DNA of 64,000 bases from Longitalea luteola (GCF_017356035.1 NZ_JAFIQX010000003.1:660653-724652); one strand, 5' to 3'. Numbered from the stretch's first letter, positions 33,267 to 42,422 are shown. Made by a program: numbers and translations. The notes: a model not told the origin generated them from the sequence alone.

Positions 33267-35789
33267 TCAGCCTTTCAGCCCAGTACCCTTGATCGATTCT
33301 TCCCGGTCTTTGTCAATGAGCAATTCGTACATCCGGTAAACGATGCTTAAGATCTCATCAGGGTTTTTTCTCGCCAGCGCCTGGTCGCCCCGGGTCTTCA
33401 ATAACTTTATTTCACTGAGATTGCTATAGGCTTCATCGGGTTTCATGGAATAGTACATGTAAAGACTGGTAACATAAGAGATATCCTGCTTTCTGATATT
33501 CCAGGTCAACCGGTCCATTTCACTGATCTTTAACCGCAGGTATTGCGTACTGCAGTTATTGATCCAGCTGTTCTCTTCCGTGTTCATGCTCTCCAACCGT
33601 TGCAGCAGTGCAGTGTTGCCGGTTTGCAACAACAGGAGCCGGTAATTTTCTTTTTTATTATAGTATTCCTCTTTGAGGTCCACGATCCGGTCACCTTTCT
33701 CAGCCGCATCGATCACCTGAGACAGCCGCCGCTTTTGATCATCCAGTTGATATTTAGTATCTGTTACATCATCTTCTGACAGGGTTTTTAATTTTTCCTG
33801 GATAGCTTCCAGCTCTTTGATCGCTTGTTGTAAAGCTGCACTTTCTTCATATTTCTCATTTTTCAGCAGCTTCTCCAGCTGGCGCTTGCCCAGCCGGTAC
33901 AAATAATCGGTCTCCTGCTGAAGCCGGGTTACATTGACCGTTCGGGCAGAAGGATTGAACACCTGCCTGAACTCCGCATCGATCATGCTGATATAGGCCG
34001 TAACTGTTATATCCCGGCTTTCACTGATCTCGAAAGTAAGATCTACATCGCAGCCTTTGATGAGGTCCGACTGCAGTTGTTTACCACTGATACTGACGAT
34101 GCCGATAGGAAGGTTCGATTGGGGCGATGCATAGCGGCTGCCTTCCAGTACATTGATCAGCAGCTGATCATCACTGCCTTTCGCGATGGTCCTGCTGAGG
34201 ATCTTGGTAATTGACTTTTTGATGGGAAGAATGGCATTCCTTTCAAAGATCAGTTCCAGGTGGGTGATATTATTTTCTATGTCATCTACTTCCAGGCAGA
34301 TATCGTGCGGCAGGGGCTGGCCGTAAATGGAGAACTTTCCCTGAACGATCATGATATCAGGAATGGATACCTGTAAGGCGAAGCCCTGCGCGTCGAATAG
34401 TTTCATATTGAAAATGTTCAGGCTGTTGGGCAGCAGCAATAACATTTCGCTGATCTTTTCGGCTACGGGTTTAAGGCCGCTGTCGAAACCACCATCGGCG
34501 CGGGTAATGCGGTAATTGCTTCCGGCTGGTGCATTTTTTATGATGGCGGCTAAATACTCTTCTGTGTCGCGGCTGTTTGCCTGGTAAGCGGTCTTCACTT
34601 CAATCGCGACGGCTTTCTCATCTTTTTTCTTGTGGGAACCATCAATAGCGGGCTGTTGTTCTATAGGCAAAGGCTCCGCTTTGGCAGGTCGTCCTCCTGC
34701 ATACCAGGCTGCCCCTTCCACTACAGCCGTCGTAGGATCAATGGAGATGTTTACCTTGATGCCCAACTCCTGCGCCAAAAGGCCCCGCACCAGGGGAATA
34801 TAGGTACTACCGCCTACCAACACGACCTCCGTTATATCCGAAGGCTGCAGGTGGTTTCTGGTGAGCAAGTTCCTGATGAACGAAATGGATGCCATGATCC
34901 GCTCACGGATGATGGCGTCGAACTGTTCGCGGCTGATGGAAAAATAAACTTCATGGTCTTCGCCGGCCTCATCGGTAAAATCAAATTCTATCTCAACGTG
35001 GTTGTGACTGCTCAGGCCGATCTTCGCTTCTTCTGCCTTATACAGCAGTTGATAATACAACTTATTATACTTTCCGTTTGCGCTCAGCATTTTGGTTGCA
35101 AGATCTGTGATGCCGAACCGGCTTTCGAGGTAGGGGATGAACAATGACGTCAGGATCGCATTGTCGAAATCGACGCCGCCAAAGAAATTATCACCTTCAT
35201 GGTCAATGACCTTCATCTCATCATCCTCAATAACGACCAGGGCTACGTCAAAAGTACCGCCGCCGAGGTCATACACGAGCCATTGTCCTTCCATGCCCGA
35301 TTTCCCTTCCCTGTTAGCGAACGCCAGACTGGCGGCGATAGGTTCCTGTAACAACAGCACTTCACGGAATCCTGCGGCATAACCCGCTTCCTTGGTGGCA
35401 TTGCTTTGTATGGTATCAAAACTGGCGGGGATCGTTATCACTACGCTGGCAGGCGACTCGCCGGTAAAAATGAAGTTTTTCAACTCCTGCAGGATGATCG
35501 TGCTTAGTTCAATTGGTGACTTGAAAGAACCATTGTTAGGAATAAAATAACTTTCGCCGGTGCCCATTTTTCGCTTGAAAGAAGCGAATACATTGGCCGG
35601 ATCTTTTTCAACATATTCCCGCGCCTTATCGCCGATGAGGATCCGGTCTTTCCGGAATGCTACCACGCTCGGCAGGGTTACCTTCATGCCTGATGGGTTT
35701 TTGAAAATAGCTACACTGCCATTATTCGCCTTCGCGATCAGGGAATTGGTAGTGCCCAGATCGATGGCGAAATTGATAGTCGACGACAT
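33267..35789 (-). CDS. Atypical Hsp70-family chaperone with an insertion between ATPase and substrate domains
   Basis: 840 residues, longer than DnaK (about 640). The N-terminal ATPase domain (1-372) has all signatures: AIDLGTTNS (residue 8-16), VYDLGGGTFDVAL (172-184) and VVLVGGSTYIPLVR (322-335). Instead of the canonical DLLLLDV linker there is a poorly conserved segment, then a domain of about 90 residues (395-480: QANSRDTEEYLAAIIKNAPA ...) that I do not recognise. A recognisable substrate-binding beta-sandwich follows (about 485-610: FERNAILPIKKSITK, LINVLEGSR). The last 230 residues are helical or coiled-coil. It is encoded 14 bases downstream of a GrpE-like gene; no J-protein is adjacent. 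A specialised, cytoplasmic Hsp70 is likely, with its own exchange factor. Confidence 0.85.
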   Translation of the reverse strand: MSSTINFAIDLGTTNSLIAKANNGSVAIFKNPSGMKVTLPSVVAFRKDRILIGDKAREYVEKDPANVFASFKRKMGTGESYFIPNNGSFKSPIELSTIILQELKNFIFTGESPASVVITIPASFDTIQSNATKEAGYAAGFREVLLLQEPIAASLAFANREGKSGMEGQWLVYDLGGGTFDVALVVIEDDEMKVIDHEGDNFFGGVDFDNAILTSLFIPYLESRFGITDLATKMLSANGKYNKLYYQLLYKAEEAKIGLSSHNHVEIEFDFTDEAGEDHEVYFSISREQFDAIIRERIMASISFIRNLLTRNHLQPSDITEVVLVGGSTYIPLVRGLLAQELGIKVNISIDPTTAVVEGAAWYAGGRPAKAEPLPIEQQPAIDGSHKKKDEKAVAIEVKTAYQANSRDTEEYLAAIIKNAPAGSNYRITRADGGFDSGLKPVAEKISEMLLLLPNSLNIFNMKLFDAQGFALQVSIPDIMIVQGKFSIYGQPLPHDICLEVDDIENNITHLELIFERNAILPIKKSITKILSRTIAKGSDDQLLINVLEGSRYASPQSNLPIGIVSISGKQLQSDLIKGCDVDLTFEISESRDITVTAYISMIDAEFRQVFNPSARTVNVTRLQQETDYLYRLGKRQLEKLLKNEKYEESAALQQAIKELEAIQEKLKTLSEDDVTDTKYQLDDQKRRLSQVIDAAEKGDRIVDLKEEYYNKKENYRLLLLQTGNTALLQRLESMNTEENSWINNCSTQYLRLKISEMDRLTWNIRKQDISYVTSLYMYYSMKPDEAYSNLSEIKLLKTRGDQALARKNPDEILSIVYRMYELLIDKDREESIKGTGLKG

Positions 35790-35803
35790 ATATGTTAATT
35801 ATT

Positions 35804-36097
35804 TTATTTATTACCGACAATGACCACGCCTTTTTGTAATAAAGAGCGGCTGCCTTCCTGTTGCGTATAAACGATTGGTTTGATCACATCCAGCACATAC
35901 AGGTTACCGGCAGCTTCACCGGTAATACTGGCTTCAAGGTCGGTGCGCACTTCATTATAAGGCTCACCGAGAGGATTGAGCAGCAATAGACCGGCTTCTT
36001 CCAGAACGGATTTCATCCGGTCAATATTTCGAATGATGCCTGTAGATGGCTGTCCCGTGGATAATTTCTTTTCAAGTTCGAAGACAAGATTGGCCAT
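35804..36097 (-). CDS. Short GrpE-like nucleotide-exchange factor candidate
   Basis: 97 residues from ATG 36097; an upstream in-frame start at 36163 would add a hydrophobic tail unlike the family. A short helix (ANLVFELEKKL, IDRMKSVLEEAG) precedes a beta-region, LNPLGEPYNEVRTDLEA ... GNLYVLDVIKPIVYT ... LLQKGVVIVG, which follows the order of the GrpE C-terminal beta-domain (hydrophobic strand, G-x-x-[FY], repeated strands, final R/KPA-V-V-V-like strand). GrpE normally has a long N-terminal coiled coil, absent here. Since it sits 14 bases upstream of an Hsp70, an exchange-factor role is probable but is inference. The iteron array B lies about 107 bases upstream. Confidence 0.55.
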   Translation of the reverse strand: MANLVFELEKKLSTGQPSTGIIRNIDRMKSVLEEAGLLLLNPLGEPYNEVRTDLEASITGEAAGNLYVLDVIKPIVYTQQEGSRSLLQKGVVIVGNK

Positions 36098-36200
36098 TTT
36101 TATCCATAGGTGTTGGGGCATAACGGGGTAATATTTGATTACAATATAGAAGGCGGGGTCCAAAAATCAAAACTTTTCCACCATCGAACAATTTATTCCG

Positions 36201-36262
36201 GGCAATATTCGTGCAGTTTTGGCAATAACCGTGTCGTTTTGGGCAATAAGTGTGTTAAAGCG
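36201..36262. repeat. Iteron-like array B: three 20/21-bp direct repeats
   Basis: CAATATTCGTGCAGTTTTGG, CAATAACCGTGTCGTTTTGG and CAATAAGTGTGTTAAAGCGG start at 36203, 36223 and 36244, 20 and 21 bases apart. They share the CAATAA-N-[TC]GTGT-N-GTTTTGG words with array A at 26.66 kb. The array lies about 107 bases upstream of the minus-strand GrpE-like/Hsp70 operon and about 115 bases upstream of the plus-strand FG-GAP gene, whose promoter is a separate element. Orientation relative to the minus-strand gene is the same in both arrays. Confidence 0.7.
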
Positions 36263-36318
36263 GTCGGCAACCTGCTTTCACGAGCCTGACCCCTCTTTCA
36301 ATCGTCGGGGGAAACAAG

Positions 36319-36326
36319 TATTTTTG
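36319..36326 (+). promoter_or_regulatory. Bacteroidota -7 element TATTTTTG before the FG-GAP protein gene
   Basis: Exact TAnnTTTG match, 34 bases upstream of the ATG at 36361, with TTTC (a -33-like box) 20 bases further upstream at 36295-36298. Confidence 0.65.
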
Positions 36327-36360
36327 ATTCGTTCCCGAATACCTAAAACCACCCCTTTCT

Positions 36361-39300
36361 ATGACCAAACAAGTCGCTGTACTGATAGCAGGCATCTTTG
36401 CTTTCCTTGAAAGTAACTATGCACAACCAGCTATACAGTCGTTTTATCCAGCGTCAGGACCCATAAATACAGCTGTTACTATAACCGGAACAGGTTTCAG
36501 TACGGCTCCAGCCAATAACACAGTCTATTTTGGCGCAACCAAAGCTACCGTTACCGCCAGTACGGCAACCACCATTACAGCCGCCGTTCCAGCGGGCGCC
36601 ACCTATCAACCGATCACCGTTTCAACAAATAATCTGACGGCATATTCCACGCTTCCTTTTGTTGTTACCGGAACCAGCAGTGAAGTGGGTGTGCCATTCA
36701 GCTCAACTTCGTTTGTGCCTAAGCAGGATATTACAACCAGTTATTATCCCCATGGCCTTGCCCTGGGAGATTTTAATCTGGACGGTAAACCTGACCTTGT
36801 AGTATCAAAAGGCAGTTCCGCAACCGTGAGTGTACTAACCAATACATCGTCTGCAAACTCCCTGTCATTTGCCCCACGTATAGAACTGGCTGCTACCGGC
36901 ACTGCACATGAAGATGTGGCCACCGGCGATCTGGATGGGGATGGCAAACTTGATTTTGTTTTAACGAACCCTCATGGGCCGAATTCCGTTTCAGTGTACA
37001 GAAATACCACTAACGGATCTGTAATAAGTTTTGCCGGAAAGATAGACCTGCCCGTGGTGAACTCTCCTTATGGCGTTGCCATTGGTGATGTTGACGGCGA
37101 CGGTAAACCAGACATAGTTACAGTGAATAGTGGTACGGGCGCCAATGTTGTTTCGGTTCACAGGAATATCAGTACACCCGGGAACATTTCCTTCGATACT
37201 AAAATTGACCTGCCTGGCGGCGTGGGACCTTTCAGTGTTAAGATTGCGGATCTCGATGCCGACGCAAAACCGGAGATCATTGTAACTGGGCAGTACGCCA
37301 GCTCTTCGCACCTCAGCGTTTTAAAGAACACAAGTGTAGTTGGAACAATTTCATTTCAGACGCCTCTTCAACTGGCGAATTTACCAGCTCCATTTAGTGT
37401 TGCAGTGGGGGATTTGAACGCCGACAGCAAGCCCGATATAGTGGCTGCCGTTGCGGGGGCCACTGCAATAATTGTAAAGCGGAACACCAGTACACCGGGC
37501 ATGCTTAGTTTCTCGGCCCAGCAGGATTATTTTTCAACGGGCGGTTACCCGTGGGGCGTTGCAATAACCGATTTTGATGGCGATGGCAAACCGGATGTGG
37601 TTGCTTCCAATAACCAGGGCAACTCAGTATCGGTGCTACAAAATACCACTACTACCAGCAGCATTTCATTTGCCAGTCGTGTTGATTATGCCGTAGGCGC
37701 TGATCCCAGCATCGTTACCTGCGGCGATCTCAATGGCGACGGCCGTTCAGATATCATAGCTGCCAATACCTCGGAGACATTTATTTCTATCTTAAGGAAC
37801 ATTATAGGGGCAAATGTAGCACCAGCGATCACTTCTTTTACACCTGCTTCAGGCGTTAACGGAACAACGGTAACCATCACCGGTGAAAACTTCGAAGGCG
37901 CTACGGCCGTAAAATTTGGTGGTGCAAGTGCCTCCCTGTTCACAATCCATTCAAATACTATAATAACAGCTGTTGTTGCGCAGGGCGCCAGCGGCGATGT
38001 AAGTGTGACAACACCCCTTGGCACGGCAACACGGCCGGGATTTGTATATACTGGTCCGCTCATAGATGCATTTACGCCGGCCACAGGCAATGCGGGTACA
38101 ACCGTCACTATTACAGGAACAAATTTTACCAATGTAACCGCGGTTAATTTTGGCGGCATTCCCGCAGCTTCGTTCACCGTTAATTCTTCAACAAACATCA
38201 CTGCGGTTGTCGGCAACGGCGGCAGTGGCGATGTTACGGTAACAAGCTCCCTTGGCACGGCTACACGGCCAGGATTTACTTTTGGCGTGCCGGTTATTAC
38301 CGGTATAACGCCAGCGATTGCGCCGGTAGGGGCCACAGTAACAATTACAGGTACTAATTTCAGTCCGACTGCTTCAGCGAATACAGTGTTCTTTGGCGGC
38401 GTAAAAGCCGTGGTTACATCTTCCTCCGCAACGCAATTAAATGTTATTGTTCCGGCAGGCGCAGGCTATGCCCCTGTTACTGTTACGACCAACCGACTCA
38501 CTGCCTGGTCATCGCAACGTTTCAGTACCAGTTTTTCAGCCAGTGACCCGCAGTTGAAAACAACGTCATTTGCTGTTGCAGGCAATTATGGTACGGGCAG
38601 TTACCCGGTAGCTGTATATACTGCTGATCTGAATGACGATGGTAAACCGGAACTGATCACCGCTAATTCCATCGGTAATAGCATTTCCATATTGAAGAAC
38701 ATAAGCACCGTTGGGGATCTGTCATTTGACAACAAACTCGATCTGCCTGTTGGAAAGGACCCTAAACGTATTGCCATTGGAGACCTGGACGGCGATGGTA
38801 AACCCGATCTTGCCATCATTAATTTCAATGCAGGCGCTGCAAGCACCCTGTCGATTTACCGCAATGCAGGCACAGGCGGATCCCTGGGCTTTGAACTGAG
38901 AACAGACATCCCAACCGGTAATGGCTCACTCGGCCTGGGCATTGCCGATCTCAATGGCGACGGTAAACCTGATATAGTGGTTACAAGCGGCAACTCCGGT
39001 TTGTTTTCAATCTTACTAAACACAACGGTTGGAACAACGATCTCATTTGCACCCAAGCAGGACTTTACCCTGCTCACGCATCCAGATGCATTGGTGCTGG
39101 CCGACTTTGATATGGACGGCAGGACAGATATTGTTACTTCCAATTTCAGTAACGGGAACATTTCGGTATACAAAAACGCCAGCACAAACGGGTTCCTTAT
39201 GCTGCCCAACCGGCAGGATTACCCGGTTGGTACGTATGCCAGTGACATCTCGGCTGGCGATCTCGACCTGGACGGCAAACTCGATCTCATTGTCAGGAAC

Positions 39301-40596
39301 AACGGTCAGTTCTCTTATTTGAAGAACTACAGTGCATTCGGATATATATCATTTGGAACTGCGCAGGCGTTTACATTACCGGTTACCAATGTAAATATGG
39401 GTGATTTGAATGGTGATGGTAAACCTGACCTGTGCGCCGGCAGAACACAGAACGGCATAATTTCTATTTATCAGAATACGACAGCTGTTACGGGAAATCT
39501 GAGTCTGGGTACAAATGTTGATTTCCCTACCGGTAATTTCGATACGTTTGTGACAACCGGCGATCTGGACGGCGATGGTAAACCGGAAGTGGCTGCTGTG
39601 AATACAACACTTTATACAGTAACGATCCTGCGGAACAGGGTTGATGAACCCATCGACGCAGGGCAGCCTGTGCTTACACAGCTATCGGTTGTGTCTGCAC
39701 GTAAAGGCCAGGTTGTTTCAATTTCCGGTAACAATTTTAGTGGCGCCAATGAAGTGAAATTCGGAGGCATAAGCGCAAGATCGTTTACGGTGGTTTCGCC
39801 AACGAAAATTGATGCAATTGTTGAAGACGGCGCATCCGGCAAGGTCACCGTAACAACGCCGGCAGGAACAGGAAGCCTGTCAGGTTTTATGTTTATACCC
39901 GAGGTTATAGCAGGCGGTTCTACCCGTATTTGCGAGAATAGTACTGTGGTTTTAAAATCAACGGCTGCTGCCAACAACCAATGGTATAAAGATGGAAGCA
40001 GTATCATGGGAGCCAACGGCGTCACTTACCAGGCCGCAGCAACCGGTAACTATACAGTTAGAACTACCAGCAATGGCATTACCACTTCGTCGGCAACCGG
40101 TATTAATGTACAAGTGATCCTGGTGCCAACACCCACAATTACCTCAACCGGCAGCGTGTTGACATCCAGCGCTGCCAACGGCAACCAATGGTATTTTAAC
40201 GGAACACTTATACCCAATGCCACGGCGGGAACGTATGCGCCTGCTGAAACCGGAAGTTATACGGTTAAGGTAACGGTGAATGGTTGTGCGAGCGCTTTTT
40301 CGGAAGCTTACAATCACGTCATGACCGGCATTGTAGACGTTGCAAACAGCCAGTCCGTAAAATTGGGCCCCAACCCGGTACGCTCTGAAATAGTGCTTCA
40401 ATGGAATGTGCCCAATTCGCAAACGCTGACGATAGATATAAGAGACATGTATGGCAAACCGGCCTTCATAAAACGTAACATCAGCTCTGGTGAAGCCATC
40501 AATGTAGCTGCATTGCCAACGGGCACCTACTTTATAAAAATGTACCGGGCTAATGGAGGTCTGGTAGGAACGGTGAAGATGTTGAAAGTTTATTAA
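36361..40596 (+). CDS. Giant FG-GAP/VCBS and IPT/TIG surface protein with type IX secretion C-terminal domain
   Basis: 1411 residues, signal peptide ending SNYAQ. Order of parts: one IPT/TIG domain (about 20-105), six to seven FG-GAP/VCBS repeats with Ca-binding D-x-D-x-D-G loops (GDFNLDGKPDLVV, GDLDGDGKLDFVL ...; about 120-480), three IPT/TIG domains (about 485-730: ITSFTPASGVNGTTVTITGE and similar), a second FG-GAP block (about 745-1095), another IPT (about 1100-1170), two small Ig-like modules (NQWYKDGSS, NQWYFNGTL) and a C-terminal T9SS type-A sorting domain (LGPNPVRSEIVLQW ... TGTYFIKMYRANG). It should pass the outer membrane by the gliding/PorSS machinery and be anchored at the surface or released. 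The tandem units show clear internal duplication. Function is likely adhesion or ligand binding. Confidence 0.9.
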   Translation: MTKQVAVLIAGIFAFLESNYAQPAIQSFYPASGPINTAVTITGTGFSTAPANNTVYFGATKATVTASTATTITAAVPAGATYQPITVSTNNLTAYSTLPFVVTGTSSEVGVPFSSTSFVPKQDITTSYYPHGLALGDFNLDGKPDLVVSKGSSATVSVLTNTSSANSLSFAPRIELAATGTAHEDVATGDLDGDGKLDFVLTNPHGPNSVSVYRNTTNGSVISFAGKIDLPVVNSPYGVAIGDVDGDGKPDIVTVNSGTGANVVSVHRNISTPGNISFDTKIDLPGGVGPFSVKIADLDADAKPEIIVTGQYASSSHLSVLKNTSVVGTISFQTPLQLANLPAPFSVAVGDLNADSKPDIVAAVAGATAIIVKRNTSTPGMLSFSAQQDYFSTGGYPWGVAITDFDGDGKPDVVASNNQGNSVSVLQNTTTTSSISFASRVDYAVGADPSIVTCGDLNGDGRSDIIAANTSETFISILRNIIGANVAPAITSFTPASGVNGTTVTITGENFEGATAVKFGGASASLFTIHSNTIITAVVAQGASGDVSVTTPLGTATRPGFVYTGPLIDAFTPATGNAGTTVTITGTNFTNVTAVNFGGIPAASFTVNSSTNITAVVGNGGSGDVTVTSSLGTATRPGFTFGVPVITGITPAIAPVGATVTITGTNFSPTASANTVFFGGVKAVVTSSSATQLNVIVPAGAGYAPVTVTTNRLTAWSSQRFSTSFSASDPQLKTTSFAVAGNYGTGSYPVAVYTADLNDDGKPELITANSIGNSISILKNISTVGDLSFDNKLDLPVGKDPKRIAIGDLDGDGKPDLAIINFNAGAASTLSIYRNAGTGGSLGFELRTDIPTGNGSLGLGIADLNGDGKPDIVVTSGNSGLFSILLNTTVGTTISFAPKQDFTLLTHPDALVLADFDMDGRTDIVTSNFSNGNISVYKNASTNGFLMLPNRQDYPVGTYASDISAGDLDLDGKLDLIVRNNGQFSYLKNYSAFGYISFGTAQAFTLPVTNVNMGDLNGDGKPDLCAGRTQNGIISIYQNTTAVTGNLSLGTNVDFPTGNFDTFVTTGDLDGDGKPEVAAVNTTLYTVTILRNRVDEPIDAGQPVLTQLSVVSARKGQVVSISGNNFSGANEVKFGGISARSFTVVSPTKIDAIVEDGASGKVTVTTPAGTGSLSGFMFIPEVIAGGSTRICENSTVVLKSTAAANNQWYKDGSSIMGANGVTYQAAATGNYTVRTTSNGITTSSATGINVQVILVPTPTITSTGSVLTSSAANGNQWYFNGTLIPNATAGTYAPAETGSYTVKVTVNGCASAFSEAYNHVMTGIVDVANSQSVKLGPNPVRSEIVLQWNVPNSQTLTIDIRDMYGKPAFIKRNISSGEAINVAALPTGTYFIKMYRANGGLVGTVKMLKVY

Positions 40597-40643
40597 TACA
40601 GGTAAATCGATTGATTTCTCTTCCTAAACGTAATTGGATCAGC

Positions 40644-40666
40644 AGGTCCCGGCAAACCCGGGACCT
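40644..40666. terminator. Bidirectional terminator hairpin
   Basis: AGGTCCCGG (40644-40652) and CCGGGACCT (40658-40666) form a perfect 9-bp stem with loop CAAAC, between convergent stop codons. Confidence 0.8.
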
Positions 40667-40674
40667 TTCCGGTA

Positions 40675-41178
40675 TCAATGCAAACTGATCACCCGCGTGA
40701 TCTTCCATGCTCCATTCTCCTGACGCCAGATATGAACAAAGCGGGCGTAGTTTGACCTGGAATTTTCCATTTTATTATAGAACCGGTGATAGCCCATTTC
40801 TACGGCGCCATAGCCTTTGATGGGATATACCTCTAAACTTCCGGCTAATAATTCACGGGTCACTTTCCCGCAAATATTATTTTTTAACGCGGCTATCAGA
40901 TCAGTCTTTGATTTCATCAGACCACCGCCGTCGTGATAGAATTCGAGATCATCTGATATCAGCTGTTCCTGGGCTTCCATTTTACAATTGTTATACGAAT
41001 CCTCCCAGAGGCTGTCCATACGAACAATGTTATCGTATAATTCTTGTGATTGGGGTTTATAGGAAGGTATTTGAAGTTGCCATGGCTGCTGGCTGTTCTT
41101 TTTCTTTTCTGTGTCTTTTTGCGAATAGCTGATGAACATGAAGAATGAGGCGAAAGCAGTTAACAGCAATGGTTTCAT
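40675..41178 (-). CDS. NTF2/SnoaL-like secreted protein, copy 2
   Basis: 167 residues with a signal peptide (LLLTAFASFFMFISYSQ) but no lipobox. The mature protein is closely related to the lipoprotein at 31519: PWQLQIPSYKPQSQELYDNI, MDSLWEDSYNNCKMEAQEQL, CGKVTRELLAGSLEVYPIKG and FVHIWRQENGAWKITRVISL. The pair arose by duplication; this copy would be soluble in the periplasm or secreted. A Lys-rich insert (KDTEKKKNSQQ) follows the signal peptide. No catalytic residue can be assigned. Confidence 0.82.
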   Translation of the reverse strand: MKPLLLTAFASFFMFISYSQKDTEKKKNSQQPWQLQIPSYKPQSQELYDNIVRMDSLWEDSYNNCKMEAQEQLISDDLEFYHDGGGLMKSKTDLIAALKNNICGKVTRELLAGSLEVYPIKGYGAVEMGYHRFYNKMENSRSNYARFVHIWRQENGAWKITRVISLH

Positions 41179-41353
41179 AATCGAAATTTTAATAATGAGT
41201 TATATGGTTAGTTTTATGTCAGACGCCGCATGTAAAAGATTTGTTACACGCAATGGCTGACATGCTGCATTTATTGCGTGAGATACTGCAGGGCAGCGTT
41301 AATGCATCGGTATTCTTGCATTCAGTAATGTCAGGCTTATGCTTCTATAAACA

Positions 41354-41387
41354 AAAAGGACCTCCTGATAGCTCAGGAAGCCCTTTT
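41354..41387 (-). terminator. Terminator of the lipid-gene operon
   Basis: Read on the minus strand, AAAAGGGCTTCCTGA pairs with TCAGGAGGTCCTTTT around the loop GCTA, 15 pairs of which two are G-U; the G-U pairs exist only in the minus-strand RNA, which fixes the direction. It lies 38 bases after the desaturase stop. The tail GCCCTTTTCAATTTT, followed by AAGGTTGAACCTTT, recurs next to the tRNA-Glu terminator at 50.35 kb. Confidence 0.85.
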
Positions 41388-41424
41388 CAATTTTATAAGG
41401 TTGAACCTTTCGCTGCAAATCCAG

Positions 41425-42399
41425 CTACTTAAGACCAACCATGGTATTGGTATTTGGATCCCAGACCTTCAGTCGAAAGCAGGCGATGATATCTGCAGGA
41501 TTCAGGGAGGTCTTTTTTGCTTCCTGTAATTGCGGAATGCTGGCCATTACCTCGGGAAGGCGGTAAAATGGAATGCGCGAATTGATATGATGGATATGAT
41601 GATAGCCGATGTTAGCAGTCACCCATTTCCAAAATGGATTCATGACCATATAGCTGCTCGATGACATCGCCGCTTCCTCATAGCACCAGTCATCTTTTTC
41701 GCGGAAGGTTACTCCCGGAAAATTATGCTGCGCATAAAATAGATACGCGCCGATCATAAAGGCCAGTAGGAAAGGCACTATTGCAGCAAGCAGCCAGGTG
41801 AGCCAGCCGAGGTGAACAAAGATCAATACACTGATGCTGATATGAACGATAACAGCTATGAGTGAGTCCCAATGGCGTTTGGGAGCACTGATGAATGAGC
41901 GCACACACATGCCATAGAGGAACATCGTAATATAGCCAAACACAATGGTCAGCGGATGACGGATGGCCAGGTAACTACGCTGCTCTGTTTTGGAAGATTG
42001 CAGGAATTTTTGTTTGGTCATCACCGGATATGACCCGATGCTGGCGCTGAATAATTTGCAATTATGATTGTGGTGATAATCATGCGATCGCTTCCAGATG
42101 CTGGTAGGTGCGAGTATGAAAATGCCATACAATTTGAAAAGAATATCTGCCGGCAATGACCGGTGCAGAATGGTGTGATGCTGGTGATCGTGATAGATCA
42201 CGAACATCCTGACCATCGTAAGTCCGGCGGCAACACTGCAGGCGCTCCGTAAAAATATATTATTCAAAAAATAAATGCCTGAAAAAAGGGCCATCAGGAT
42301 CGTTATCGTCGAAAGCGTATATAACCAGCTTTTCCATTTAATTTCTTTGGCAAAAGGCTTTGTTGCAAGGATCAGTTCCCTGCCCGGATTTTTTTGCAT
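41425..42399 (-). CDS. Membrane fatty-acid desaturase
   Basis: 324 residues with four or so hydrophobic helices and the three His boxes of the PF00487 family: YHDHQHHTILHR near residue 90, KRSHDYHHNHNC near 126 and IGYHHIHHINSRIPFYR near 265. These ligate the di-iron centre that introduces a double bond into an acyl chain. It sits 23 bases downstream of a lysophospholipid acyltransferase gene, so the pair probably remodels membrane lipids or makes a hydroxy- or desaturated acyl lipid. An alternative is a carotenoid or sphingolipid hydroxylase, as the family is broad. Confidence 0.87.
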   Translation of the reverse strand: MQKNPGRELILATKPFAKEIKWKSWLYTLSTITILMALFSGIYFLNNIFLRSACSVAAGLTMVRMFVIYHDHQHHTILHRSLPADILFKLYGIFILAPTSIWKRSHDYHHNHNCKLFSASIGSYPVMTKQKFLQSSKTEQRSYLAIRHPLTIVFGYITMFLYGMCVRSFISAPKRHWDSLIAVIVHISISVLIFVHLGWLTWLLAAIVPFLLAFMIGAYLFYAQHNFPGVTFREKDDWCYEEAAMSSSSYMVMNPFWKWVTANIGYHHIHHINSRIPFYRLPEVMASIPQLQEAKKTSLNPADIIACFRLKVWDPNTNTMVGLK

Positions 42400-42422
42400 G
42401 AGTTCGATTCTAAAAAATTTTT

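Noticed and set aside
37686..38336. Minus-strand 216-residue Val/Pro-rich ORF
   Set aside because: Shadow of the IPT/TIG repeats of the FG-GAP gene.
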